Shown here one piece after another: positions 25,032 through 33,990 of a stretch of DNA of 64,000 nt (positions are counted from its first letter, which is position 1; each line of letters begins with the position of its first letter). The stretch comes from Paracoccus albicereus (lineage in GTDB: Bacteria > Pseudomonadota > Alphaproteobacteria > Rhodobacterales > Rhodobacteraceae), in the NCBI RefSeq assembly GCF_024359525.1, contig NZ_JAKZEU010000002.1, positions 1,034,393-1,098,392 on the forward strand. Direction: 5' to 3'. The notes under the pieces were generated by a model. That model ran no database searches and was not told the DNA's origin. It was given only the letters and a program-made list of their open reading frames with translations. The position numbers and the translations under genes are program-made.

Positions 25032-26033
25032 TCAGGAGGGAAGTGCGCATCCTCCCTCGTATTGCGCCACAGCCGCCAGCATCCGCAGGGTATCCGCATA
25101 GTAGCTGGAGGAGTTGACGGACGCGGCAGACAGCGGCTGGCACCGCACAACGTCGGGGATCGCAAGGAAGCCCGGGTGATCGCTTTCCTTTTCGACAAGG
25201 CCGCGTCCCGAGCGCCTGACCACGACATGGCCGCATTGCGCGTCATCTTCCATCATGCTCAGTCCGGCGGAGACGGCGGGATGATCGCGCCGTTCGGACC
25301 ACGCAAGATAAAGCGGCACACGAAGGGCGTCGAAACCCCAGCCCGCACGATGTTCGAGCGCCTCTGCGAAACTCTCGGTCGTCACGTCGATCCAATCCCA
25401 CATTCGTGCGGCTTCAACCAATTCCAAAAGGACAGCCTCGCCATGATCCGCAGCCCGGGTGAGGCGGGGATCCCCAGCCGCTTCGCCCAACTCCCGCAGG
25501 GCGCGCGGCATGACGTAGGAAGGGTTCATCAGCACGCGCTCGGGACCGCGCCGCGCCTTTGTCCCCGGCGAAATTAGCAGCTGATCCCCGAAGCGTGGAT
25601 CAGGCACAAGGCAAAGATCGGCGATGTCACGCGCAATGGCTATCGCGGTGTCCAGATGGCCGGTCCAGCCCTGATCCCGATCGGCACGAAGTAAAGCCCA
25701 CGCCCGGAAGAGATCCCCATCGGTAGCGGTATGGCACTCGACTTCACCGATTTCGGGCCAGCGCCGCCATCCCATCAGCCGGTCCTGCCTTACCGCGAGA
25801 TTGGCTGCCGTCCAGGACTCTATTTCTTCGAAACAATCCCGATCACCCGCGACCTGGGCCAGCAGAAGACCCCATGCCTGCCCTTCGGAGTGGCTGACCC
25901 CTTCCTGCTGCCAATCGATGACACGGCCCTGACGCACATACTTGGCCGCCCAGCTCTCGAAGCCCGTGGTTGCGTCCAAGGAATTCCCGGCTGGAACGGA
26001 CGGGCGGGTGGTTTGATCAGATGTTGGTTGCAT
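25032..26033 (-). CDS. GH8 family endoglucanase-like protein
   Basis: A 333-residue glycoside hydrolase family 8 protein. The acid Glu is E50 in SHSEGQAWGLLLAQ, and the aspartates D105/D107 in ATDGDLFRAWALL align with the family base region. Family members cut beta-1,4-glucans such as cellulose or chitosan; BcsZ of cellulose operons is one. I see no signal peptide at this start, so it is either cytoplasmic, exported another way, or started wrongly. It stands alone, under an EcfG-like promoter, not beside a synthase. Confidence 0.82.
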   Translation of the reverse strand: MQPTSDQTTRPSVPAGNSLDATTGFESWAAKYVRQGRVIDWQQEGVSHSEGQAWGLLLAQVAGDRDCFEEIESWTAANLAVRQDRLMGWRRWPEIGEVECHTATDGDLFRAWALLRADRDQGWTGHLDTAIAIARDIADLCLVPDPRFGDQLLISPGTKARRGPERVLMNPSYVMPRALRELGEAAGDPRLTRAADHGEAVLLELVEAARMWDWIDVTTESFAEALEHRAGWGFDALRVPLYLAWSERRDHPAVSAGLSMMEDDAQCGHVVVRRSGRGLVEKESDHPGFLAIPDVVRCQPLSAASVNSSSYYADTLRMLAAVAQYEGGCALPS

Positions 26034-26169
26034 CCTGAGTTTCTGTCTTCCTTTTCTCTGTTCGTCAGACCTTCGATCTCAGCGGGATCAGTTGTGCGCC
26101 ATGCACAACATTGTCTGGCGATCGAGATTGGGCATGGGAGGCTTTGCTCGGGGACAAGCAAGCGTGACA

Positions 26170-26194
26170 AACAGACGCGTCCAGCCTTTGTTCC
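26170..26194 (-). promoter_or_regulatory. EcfG-type promoter for GH8 gene
   Basis: On the minus strand GGAAC (26190-26194) is followed after 17 bases by GTT (26170-26172), about 135 bases before the GH8 start. The rest of the 26034-26312 gap shows nothing else. Confidence 0.55.
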
Positions 26195-26312
26195 ACGCGG
26201 CAGGGATGGCTTGCGTGCAAACCGCGACGCAGCGACGTCGCGCGTCCGAACCTTGATCAGTGTGCAGGAAACTAGCGCGCTTGCGCGTTTCAGAACGGAC
26301 CCGGTGAAGGCT

Positions 26313-27494
26313 CTACGATGCTGGTTTCTTTCCAGACACCAGCGCTTCGGTAAGTTCGGTCAGCATGTCGTGGCAACGGATCAGCTGCTCCCACGCGACG
26401 AACTCGTCCGGCTTGTGTCCCTGAGCCATGTGGCCCGGTCCACAGACCAGCGTCGGGACATCGAAAGCCTGATGGAACAGGCCGGCTTCGGTGCCGAAGG
26501 CGACCTTGATCGGCGGCTCGTCGTTCCGCAGCAGCCCACGCATAAAGGCGACGGCGGGATTGGTGGCGGGGGTGTCGAGGCCAGGGTAGCCGGTGATCTC
26601 CTGAAGCTCGATCGCTGCCTCGGGAAATCGGTCGCGATACTGGGCTGCGATCGCTTCGGCGTCAGCACGGATCGCCTGTTCGATCATGTCGGGATCGTCG
26701 CCCGCGATGTTGCGCAGCTCCAGTTCCATGTCGCATTGTTTGGGAACGATGTTCAGCGCCGTGCCCCCGCGCATCGTGCCGACATGAATCGTCGAATAGG
26801 GTATGTCATAGGCAGGATCGCAGGCACCCTGCGACATCAGCTCCTGTTGTCGCGCCTGCAGGCGGTCTATTAGGGCCGCGCCCAGGTGAAGTGCGTTCAA
26901 ACCGTTCGGCGCCAAGGCCGAATGCCCTTCGCGACCGTGGCAACGTGCAATGAACGAGCGTTTGCCCTTGTGGCCGGTTGCGATCCGCATCCCGGTCGGC
27001 TCTCCGATCAGGCACAGGTCGGGGCGTTCGGGATGGTCCCGCCGCGCCTTCAGCATCGACCGGACGCCGACGCAGCCGATTTCCTCATCGTAAGACAGGG
27101 CCAGATGCAGGGGCTGCTTCAGCGGACGTTCAGCCGCACGCATCATCGCGTTGATCGCGACCGCCAGAAAGCCCTTCATGTCGGTCGTCCCGCGACCGTA
27201 GAGGAATCCGTCACGCTCATGCAGCGCAAAGGGTTCGGTCCTCCATGTCTGGCCATCGACGGGAACGACATCGCAATGGCCTGACATCACGACGCCGCCC
27301 GGAACGGCGGGGCCGGTGCTGGCCCACAGGTTCGCGCAGGTGCCGCTGTCGTCGACATAGCGGGTCAAGCGAACACCCAAGGGCCGCAGCAGACCTTCGA
27401 CATAGTCCAGCATCGCAAGATTGGATTGTCGCGAGATCGTCGGAAACGCGATCAGCTGTTGAAGGATCTGTCGTATCTGAGCCTGAGCGTCCAT
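26313..27494 (-). CDS. argE: acetylornithine deacetylase (M20 family)
   Basis: A 393-residue M20 metallopeptidase-fold deacylase. Metal ligands are visible in GHCDVVPVDG, GRGTTDMKG (bridging Asp) and YDEEIGCVG (Glu pair), and GEPTG and GHMAQGHKPDE near the end. Overall similarity is to ArgE, which removes acetyl from N2-acetylornithine. It is last in the leftward catabolic array, 4 bases after a LysR gene, so here it may act on another N-acyl amino acid rather than in arginine synthesis. Confidence 0.85.
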   Translation of the reverse strand: MDAQAQIRQILQQLIAFPTISRQSNLAMLDYVEGLLRPLGVRLTRYVDDSGTCANLWASTGPAVPGGVVMSGHCDVVPVDGQTWRTEPFALHERDGFLYGRGTTDMKGFLAVAINAMMRAAERPLKQPLHLALSYDEEIGCVGVRSMLKARRDHPERPDLCLIGEPTGMRIATGHKGKRSFIARCHGREGHSALAPNGLNALHLGAALIDRLQARQQELMSQGACDPAYDIPYSTIHVGTMRGGTALNIVPKQCDMELELRNIAGDDPDMIEQAIRADAEAIAAQYRDRFPEAAIELQEITGYPGLDTPATNPAVAFMRGLLRNDEPPIKVAFGTEAGLFHQAFDVPTLVCGPGHMAQGHKPDEFVAWEQLIRCHDMLTELTEALVSGKKPAS

Positions 27495-27498
27495 GGGA

Positions 27499-28425
27499 TC
27501 AGTTCTTCATTCCGGGCAGACTGCCCGCGTCGGCGATTTCGTGGCAATGATCGATGAACGCCTGGATCGTGCGCGAAACATGGGTCGCGCGCGAAAGCGC
27601 AATCCCAAGCCGCAAGGGCGGAACGTTTGACCGCATCGGAACGAATTTCAGCGGTTTGCCGTCCATCGACGATTCAGAAACGGTCCGCAGATTGGCAATG
27701 CCGAAGCCGTATCCATTCGCGATAAGCCCACGCTGAACAGAGATGTCGTTGGTCCGCTCGGCGATCTTCGGACGCCGTCCCAGCGACCGGAACAGCGAGA
27801 GGAAATAATCCGAGCTGTGCGGCATATCTAACATTACCATGTCATGCGCCACCAGATCCTCGGGCATGACCGAAGGCCGGTCGGCCAGTGGGTGGTCGAT
27901 GTCGAAAATCGCGTAGGGTGGCAGGTCGCGCAGCGGATGGAAGTCGATATCGCTGGGGATCGACATGTCATAGGTCAGCGCGATGTCGATCCGTGAAGCG
28001 CCGAGTGCGTCGAAGATCTGGGCCTGATCCAGCTCGACCTGACTGAACTCGACATGCGGATAGCGGGTCTCGAAGCTGCGGCGCAATTGCGGAACCATCA
28101 ACTGGACAAAGGTGCGCAGGCATCCGACACGCAGAGATCCGAGGACGCTGCCGGTATGAATGTGGGCAAGATCGTTCAGCTTGGCGGCGCTTGCCAACAC
28201 GATCCGCGCCTGCTCGATGAACTGTTCGCCCACCGGCGTCAGGACCGAGCCTTGCGCATGGCGGCGGGTGAAAAGCTGCACACCGAACCCGGCCTCCAGC
28301 TGGGCGATCGCGGAGGACATAGACGGCGCCGTGACGTTCACCTTTTCGGCGGCCAGCGCGATGCTGCCCGCCTCGCCCACGGCAATGAAGTATTCCAGCT
28401 GTCGCAAGGTGAACCTGAGCGGCAT
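27499..28425 (-). CDS. LysR family transcriptional regulator
   Basis: A 308-residue LysR protein. The winged helix-turn-helix spans residues about 5-62 (LRQLEYFIAVGEAGSIALAA, then VNVTAPSMSSAIAQLE), followed by the two-part effector domain (residues 93-300). It lies within the operon between the DUF1028 gene and argE, in the same direction, so it does not have the usual divergent LysR layout. It probably controls the catabolic array. Confidence 0.9.
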   Translation of the reverse strand: MPLRFTLRQLEYFIAVGEAGSIALAAEKVNVTAPSMSSAIAQLEAGFGVQLFTRRHAQGSVLTPVGEQFIEQARIVLASAAKLNDLAHIHTGSVLGSLRVGCLRTFVQLMVPQLRRSFETRYPHVEFSQVELDQAQIFDALGASRIDIALTYDMSIPSDIDFHPLRDLPPYAIFDIDHPLADRPSVMPEDLVAHDMVMLDMPHSSDYFLSLFRSLGRRPKIAERTNDISVQRGLIANGYGFGIANLRTVSESSMDGKPLKFVPMRSNVPPLRLGIALSRATHVSRTIQAFIDHCHEIADAGSLPGMKN

Positions 28426-28437
28426 CGCGTTCCCCGG

Positions 28438-29112
28438 CTATTCGTCGCCCGGCACGCCGTAGGACGGCGCAGCGCGCGGATCAAGCGCGCGGGTGACGTA
28501 ATCATCCATCTGCGGCTGGAAGACCTCCCACGCCCGTTCCAGCGCCGCGATCGGACAATCGTCCGCCCAGTCGATGCGCAGTTCCGCCAGGGGCCAGCTT
28601 TGGCGATCAACCAGAAGCAGACCCGCCGAGTGGACCGGCCCCGCCTCGCCCCCTGCATCCAGCCCCGCGCGCAATGCGCCCACAAGACGGGCACCCAGAT
28701 GGCCGGCCGAGGCGCCAAAGTGCTGCACCATCACCTCGGGCACGCCTGCATCGGCTAGAAGATTGCCGGCCGCGGCGGTGTCGCGGTCCTGCGCTTCGGA
28801 CCACATACCCAGAACCTGCGTGCCGGAATAGATCGCGCTTTCGCCACTGCGCCCAACGGCCAGGACCTGACGATACGCCATGTGGGCGCCGCTGCGCTCG
28901 AGGATCGCCAGCGCCTCGGCGGGGGCCGCGCCCTTCGCCATCAGGTCCAGCGCATGGGGACCAAGCCGGGGGTCGGTCACGTTCTGCGTGGCCACCGCCC
29001 CGACACCCGCACGGGCGAACGAACAGCGTGCTGCAACCGCGGGCGAGGAGGACGAGATCGCGACCCCGAACATTCCGGTGTCACGGCAATGCCCGATGAT
29101 CGAAAAGGTCAT
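28438..29112 (-). CDS. DUF1028 family putative Ntn-hydrolase
   Basis: A 224-residue DUF1028 protein. It starts MTFSIIG with the family motif GMFGVAISSSSPAVAARC and later TQNVTDPRLG; after Met removal, Thr2 is the candidate N-terminal nucleophile of an Ntn-hydrolase fold. Family members are often linked to peptide, ureido or amide breakdown but lack firm assignment. It overlaps the RidA gene by 4 bases (ATGA). Confidence 0.85.
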   Translation of the reverse strand: MTFSIIGHCRDTGMFGVAISSSSPAVAARCSFARAGVGAVATQNVTDPRLGPHALDLMAKGAAPAEALAILERSGAHMAYRQVLAVGRSGESAIYSGTQVLGMWSEAQDRDTAAAGNLLADAGVPEVMVQHFGASAGHLGARLVGALRAGLDAGGEAGPVHSAGLLLVDRQSWPLAELRIDWADDCPIAALERAWEVFQPQMDDYVTRALDPRAAPSYGVPGDE

Positions 29113-29546
29113 GCCGCCCCCTGCCCCGCATCCTCGGGGATGACGGCGGTCGCGTCTATCTCGACCAGCCAATCAGGACGCGCCAGAGCGACAACAGTCA
29201 GGCCGGTGCAGACCGGGAAGACGCCTTTGATATATTCGCCCATGGTGCGATAGACCGCCTCGCGGTGGCGAACATCGGTCAGGTAGACGACGAGCTTGGT
29301 GACATGCTCCATCCTGCCACCGCATTCCTCGACCAGTTGACGGATGTTCTGCATGACCTTGTGGGTCTGCTCGACCGGATCGTTGCTGGGAAGATTGACG
29401 GCGGTATCCAGATCCTGCGGACATTGCCCCCGCAGGAAGATCGTCGTGCCGCCTTTCGCGACAACCGCTTGGCACAGATCGTTGTCGAGGTTCTGTTCGG
29501 GATAGGTGTCGCGGGTGTTGAACTTGCGATGGCGATGATGGGCCAT
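29109..29546 (-). CDS. RidA family protein
   Basis: A 145-residue RidA/YjgF-like protein with RGQCPQDLDTAVNLPSNDP, QTHKVMQNIRQLVEECGG and a C-terminal VEIDATAVIPED. The classical deaminase Arg region reads TGLTVVALARPDWLVEID, where RPEYLVEIE-type is usual, so an active subgroup is plausible. RidA removes reactive enamine or imine intermediates. It is placed between a GST and the DUF1028 gene, which suggests an amine- or imine-forming pathway. Start chosen at the MAHHRHRKF methionine because the upstream frame lacks family features. Confidence 0.85.
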   Translation of the reverse strand: MAHHRHRKFNTRDTYPEQNLDNDLCQAVVAKGGTTIFLRGQCPQDLDTAVNLPSNDPVEQTHKVMQNIRQLVEECGGRMEHVTKLVVYLTDVRHREAVYRTMGEYIKGVFPVCTGLTVVALARPDWLVEIDATAVIPEDAGQGAA

Positions 29547-29575
29547 GGTTCTTGTCTTTCGTTGATGAAGATGGA

Positions 29576-30184
29576 TCAGGCAGAGGGCCGCGTCGCGGCC
29601 ATGGCAGGACGTTGGTCGAATTCGGCCTGCCACTCGGCCAGCGCACTGCGCCCGTCACGCCAGTTCAGATCGGGAAAGCGGAAGTCCAGCCAGCCGAGGG
29701 CGCAGCCGTAGGAGATCGTGCCGATATCGACGCGGTCCGCCGTCGGGACATCGGCAGCCATGGCGTCCAGGCCGTCGGTCATCTTTGCCGATTGCGCCTC
29801 GATCCAGACGGACCATTGCTGAGGCTCGGGTCGGGCCAGCCGCTCGTAGCGGATCAGCAGCGCCGCATCCAGAACACCATCCGCCAGCGCCTGACGCCGC
29901 AGGGCGGTCCAACGCAAGGGCCCCGATGCCGGGAACAATCCGCCCCTGGCCTTGGCATCCAGATATTCGCAAATGACGCGACTGTCGTAGAGAACGGTGC
30001 CGTCCTCGGTCATGGCGGCGGGAACCTTCGCCAGCGGGTTGAAGACGGCGATACGCTTGTCGCGCTGGACCGGATGCGCAGCGCTGTCCAATTGCCGGAT
30101 GCTGTCCTGCACCCCCAGTTCATGCGCCGTCGCCATGACCTTGCGGACAAAGGGCGAGGCAGAACCCCAGTAAAGCTGCATCAT
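29576..30184 (-). CDS. glutathione S-transferase family protein
   Basis: A 202-residue GST. The thioredoxin-like half begins LYWGSASPFVRKVMATAHELG (Ser in the catalytic position) and includes VPAAMTEDGTVLYDSRVICEYLD, the glutathione-binding strand with the cis-Pro and the DS pair. The C-terminal half is all-helical. Its start overlaps the quinone reductase stop by 4 bases. The role in the pathway is unknown: conjugation, isomerisation or detoxification are possible. Confidence 0.88.
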   Translation of the reverse strand: MMQLYWGSASPFVRKVMATAHELGVQDSIRQLDSAAHPVQRDKRIAVFNPLAKVPAAMTEDGTVLYDSRVICEYLDAKARGGLFPASGPLRWTALRRQALADGVLDAALLIRYERLARPEPQQWSVWIEAQSAKMTDGLDAMAADVPTADRVDIGTISYGCALGWLDFRFPDLNWRDGRSALAEWQAEFDQRPAMAATRPSA

Positions 30185-31173
30185 GTCTCCTCCGATACGG
30201 TCAGCACGATCTTTCCAAAGTTGTTTCCGCCCTCCAGATCGGCATGGGCCTGAGCGGCGCGCGCCAGCGGAAGACTTTGCGCTATGACGGGCATGACGCG
30301 GCCCGGTCCGATCAGCGGCAACAGATGCGTCCAGACGGCGTCTGCGATGGCTGACTTCTCTGCATCGCTTTTCGGTCGAAGCGTGGACGAGGTCAGCCAA
30401 AGGCCCTTGCGCATGATCAGGCCCAGATTCACGGTCGCATCGCCCCCCGCCATGAAGGACAATCCGACATGCCGCCCGCCGGTCGCCATGCATTCCAGAT
30501 GGCGACCGACCATGTCACCGCCAAGGATATCTAGCACCACGTCGACACCGTGTCCGTCCGTCAACGCCAGAACCTCGGCCACCAGATCGGTATTGCGATA
30601 GTCGATTGCGTCGGCACCCATGTCGATCAGCCGCTGGCACTTTTCGGGTCCACCCGCGGTGACGATAACCTTCGCGCCCCAAGCCAGCGCCAACTGCAGG
30701 GCGAGCGTTCCGATGCCGCTCGCACCACCCTGGATCAGGACTGTCTCCCCTGCCTTCAGCCCCCCCCGGTCGAAGAGGTTGTGCCAGATGGTGAACAAGC
30801 CCTCGGGCAGGACGGCAGCCTGTGCCATGGACAAACCTTGTGGCACCGGCAGGCAATGATCCGCGCGAACGAGCGCGCAGCCCGCATATCCGCCGGCCTT
30901 CAGCAGCGCCATGACCTTGGTTCCGACCATACCGGCGTCGACGCCCTCACCGGCCTCGACGATCTCGCCCGCAGCTTCCAGCCCAAGGATATCTGAAACA
31001 TCCGCTGGTGCCGGCAGGGCGCCAGAGCGTTGCATGACGTCGGGTCGGTTCACACCGGCCGCCGCGACCCGGATCAGGACCTCTCCCTGGCCGGGCCGGG
31101 GCACGGGCCGTCTGACCACGGACAGCACCTCGGGACCGCCTGGGCGCTCTGCAATGATTGCTTCCATGTCCAT
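30181..31173 (-). CDS. NADPH:quinone reductase, zinc-free MDR family
   Basis: A 330-residue medium-chain reductase of the quinone oxidoreductase group. It lacks zinc-binding cysteines and has VNRPDVMQRSG, GLEAAGEIVEAG and the Rossmann motif IQGGASGIGTLALQLA. It would reduce quinones or enones with NADPH. I chose ATG 31173, with GGAGG seven bases before it and a one-base overlap with the ATPase stop, over a GTG one codon earlier. Confidence 0.9.
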   Translation of the reverse strand: MDMEAIIAERPGGPEVLSVVRRPVPRPGQGEVLIRVAAAGVNRPDVMQRSGALPAPADVSDILGLEAAGEIVEAGEGVDAGMVGTKVMALLKAGGYAGCALVRADHCLPVPQGLSMAQAAVLPEGLFTIWHNLFDRGGLKAGETVLIQGGASGIGTLALQLALAWGAKVIVTAGGPEKCQRLIDMGADAIDYRNTDLVAEVLALTDGHGVDVVLDILGGDMVGRHLECMATGGRHVGLSFMAGGDATVNLGLIMRKGLWLTSSTLRPKSDAEKSAIADAVWTHLLPLIGPGRVMPVIAQSLPLARAAQAHADLEGGNNFGKIVLTVSEET

Positions 31174-32282
31174 CACGCGACCTCCTTGTCCGCATCTTCG
31201 ACCGCGTAGATGGCCGGACCCGTACGTGGCAGCGCGATCCCTACGGGAATCCCGGCAGGAAGCGCCTTGGCGGCGGGCACGCGAAGCATGATGCGGCCGC
31301 CCCGCGCCGCAGCGCAGTCCAGATGCAATTCAGCGTAACTGCCCTGATAGACAGACAGTGCGACGATGGCAGGAACCGCGCCCTGCTCCTCCGCGCCGGT
31401 CAGCCTGCATTGTTCCGGACGCACGAACAGCGTGACCGGACCAGGTTCGGGCAGGTCTTCCTGATATGTCTCGACAGGCAGAGGCGCGCCGCCCACGATC
31501 AGTTCGGCTGCGCCTCCTTGCACGCCTTGCAGTGTGGCATCGAACAGGTTCGCATCTCCGACGAAGGTCGAGACGAACAGGTTCGCTGGCCGATCGTAGA
31601 TATCGTCAGGTGCACCGATCTGCCGGACCCGGCCCTGCGACATCACCGCGATCCGGTCGGACATCGACAAAGCTTCGTTCTGGTCGTGGGTGACGAAGAC
31701 CGTGGTCAGTCCAAGCCGCGTCTGGATCTCGCGCAGCTCAACCTGCATCGCGGTGCGCAAGTTTCGGTCCAGCGCCGAGAAGGGCTCGTCCAGCAACAGG
31801 ACGCGCGGGCGGATCACCAGCGCTCGGGCCAGCGCGACACGTTGCTGCTGACCGCCCGACAACTGCCTTGGACGACGATCCGCAAAATCCTGAAGCTTGA
31901 CCAGCGCCAGCGCCTCGGCCACGCGTTCGGCGGTTTCGGCCTTGGACACCCGGCGCGTGCGCAGTCCGTAAGCGACGTTCTGCGCGACCGTCATGTGGGG
32001 AAAGAGGGCGTAGTTCTGGAAGACAATCCCGATCTCTCGCTGATGCGGAGGAACCTGGGTGACAAGTTCCCTGTCGATGAATAACTCGCCTTCGTCCGCC
32101 TCCAGAAAGCCGGCGATCAGGTTCAGAAGCGTCGTCTTCCCGCAGCCCGATGGACCCAGCAAGGTCAGAAACTCACCCCGCCTGATCTTGAGCCAGATCG
32201 GCTCCAGCGCGACAGTCCCTGAGAAGGATTTCGAGACGCCGTCGATCTGAACTGCGGCATCATTGCGGGTTTCACTCGACAT
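31173..32282 (-). CDS. ABC transporter ATPase, polyamine type
   Basis: A 369-residue ATPase of the spermidine/putrescine or Fbp-like group. Walker A is GPSGCGKTT, the signature LSGGQQQRVALARAL, Walker B VLLLDEPFSALD, and the H-loop VFVTHDQNEALS. A C-terminal TOBE-type domain (residues about 285-365) follows. It energises uptake by the two permeases and the binding protein encoded upstream. Confidence 0.93.
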   Translation of the reverse strand: MSSETRNDAAVQIDGVSKSFSGTVALEPIWLKIRRGEFLTLLGPSGCGKTTLLNLIAGFLEADEGELFIDRELVTQVPPHQREIGIVFQNYALFPHMTVAQNVAYGLRTRRVSKAETAERVAEALALVKLQDFADRRPRQLSGGQQQRVALARALVIRPRVLLLDEPFSALDRNLRTAMQVELREIQTRLGLTTVFVTHDQNEALSMSDRIAVMSQGRVRQIGAPDDIYDRPANLFVSTFVGDANLFDATLQGVQGGAAELIVGGAPLPVETYQEDLPEPGPVTLFVRPEQCRLTGAEEQGAVPAIVALSVYQGSYAELHLDCAAARGGRIMLRVPAAKALPAGIPVGIALPRTGPAIYAVEDADKEVA

Positions 32283-33081
32283 TGAGAACCTTTTCGAGGC
32301 GGAAGAACTTGTGGACGATCAGCAGGATCACCGCGACCGCCAGCACGTAGATGACCGACACCGCTGCCAGCGTGGGGTCAGCGTATTCGCGGACATAGTT
32401 GTACATGGCGACCGGCAGGGTCTGCGTGCTCTGGTTCACCACGAAAAGCGACGCAGTGAATTCATTGAAGGACAGGATGGCGGCGAACAGGCCGCCAGAG
32501 GCCAGCCCCGGCGCCAGAAGCGGCAGGGTTATCGTGCGCAGAACATGCCAAGGCGAACCGCCAAGACTTTCGGCGGCCTGTTCGAAGCGACGTTCGAAGT
32601 TCTGCAGCGATACATAGACCGAACGGACGACGAAGGGCATCACGATGACCACATGCGTCGCTACGACCAGCCACAGGTTTCGCGGCAGCGACGCCGCAGC
32701 CGACAGGATCAGAAGCCCCAGCCCGATCGTGAAGTTCGGGATGATCAGCGGCGACATCAGGATCCCGTTCAGCGTGTTCTTGAAGCGGAACTCATAGCGG
32801 TCGAGGACGTAGGCGAAGCCCGCACCAGCGATCAGCGCGATGGTTGCCCCGAAGACTGCGATCTTCAGCGAGTTGGTCAGCCCCGCCCCGAAGTCGCGAT
32901 ATTGAAACGCATTGGCGTACCAACGCCACGACCACTCCCGCGGCGGAAAGGACAGGATCGCGCCGTCGTTGAAGGATGCGATGGCGACGACCACGAAGGG
33001 CAGCAGGACGAAGGCGAGGATTGCGATCAGCACGATCCGCCCTGCCCAGTCCAGTAGGTGATCCAGCAGCGACTTGCGCAT
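32272..33081 (-). CDS. ABC transporter permease (PotC-like)
   Basis: A 269-residue inner-membrane permease with six predicted helices and the EAA loop (EQAAESLGGSPWHVLRTITLP). It matches the PotC/second-permease type of polyamine-family importers. It overlaps the ATPase start by 11 bases and begins at the stop of the first permease (TGATG). Confidence 0.9.
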   Translation of the reverse strand: MRKSLLDHLLDWAGRIVLIAILAFVLLPFVVVAIASFNDGAILSFPPREWSWRWYANAFQYRDFGAGLTNSLKIAVFGATIALIAGAGFAYVLDRYEFRFKNTLNGILMSPLIIPNFTIGLGLLILSAAASLPRNLWLVVATHVVIVMPFVVRSVYVSLQNFERRFEQAAESLGGSPWHVLRTITLPLLAPGLASGGLFAAILSFNEFTASLFVVNQSTQTLPVAMYNYVREYADPTLAAVSVIYVLAVAVILLIVHKFFRLEKVLNVE

Positions 33082-33932
33082 CAGTGCCCCCCGATCCGCT
33101 CTAGACGGCGGATCCCGGTGTTGAAGATGGCCAACACGGCCACGGTGAACAGCAGCCCGGTCAGCGACAGCGACGCTGCCAGCGGAAAGTTGAAAGAGGC
33201 GAAACCGACCTGATAGACCAGCGTCGAGATCGTCTGAACCTGGCCGCCACCGATCATCTGAGGCGTGGCGAAGGCCGAGAATGTCCACGCAAACGCGGTC
33301 GACGTCGCGGCGACGATCCCGGGGATCGACAGGGGCAGCGTCACGGTCAGAAACACCCTTACCCGACCCGCACCCAGTGAGGTCGCGGCCCGCTCTAGAT
33401 TTCGGTCGATATGCGACAGACCCGCGGCCAACATCACGACGACAATCGGCAGCGTGAAATGAACCAAAGCGATGACGACCCCGGTCATGGTGAACATGAA
33501 CGGGATCGGTCGATCGATCAGCCCCATCTGCATCAGCGCCGCATTCAGAAAGCCGCGGTTGCCCAGAACGATCATCCAGGAATAGGTTCGGACGATTTCG
33601 CCCAGAAACAGCGGGGTCAGCGAAATCAGCAGGATCGCGCTGCGCAGCCGGACGGAGCGCGCGCGCACCATCGCATAGGCCAGCGGATAGCCGATCAGCA
33701 GGGTGAAGACCGCCGTCCACAGGCACAGAAGAACGGTGTTCAGAAACGCGTCGCCGTAGATCGCCTTCCAGAGCGTCGTGAAGTTCTCGAGCGTGAAGCC
33801 ACCCGGATCAAGCGCGCCGGGAATATTGGCGCGAAAGCTGTATTGCACGATGGCAAGGAACGACGCCGCGATCCCGAAGGCAATCAGGATCGAGGGAGAG
33901 GCAAACCAGCCGAGGAATGGGCGCTTGGTCAT
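33081..33932 (-). CDS. ABC transporter permease (PotB-like)
   Basis: A 283-residue permease with six helices and the EAA loop (ERAATSLGAGRVRVFLTVTLP). It is the PotB-type partner. It lies 58 bases after the binding-protein gene in the same unit. Confidence 0.9.
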   Translation of the reverse strand: MTKRPFLGWFASPSILIAFGIAASFLAIVQYSFRANIPGALDPGGFTLENFTTLWKAIYGDAFLNTVLLCLWTAVFTLLIGYPLAYAMVRARSVRLRSAILLISLTPLFLGEIVRTYSWMIVLGNRGFLNAALMQMGLIDRPIPFMFTMTGVVIALVHFTLPIVVVMLAAGLSHIDRNLERAATSLGAGRVRVFLTVTLPLSIPGIVAATSTAFAWTFSAFATPQMIGGGQVQTISTLVYQVGFASFNFPLAASLSLTGLLFTVAVLAIFNTGIRRLERIGGH

Positions 33933-33990
33933 CGCGGACGTCTGCTCCTTGCTTCGCGGTGCGCGCGCCCCGTGTCCGGGGCGCAGCGCT

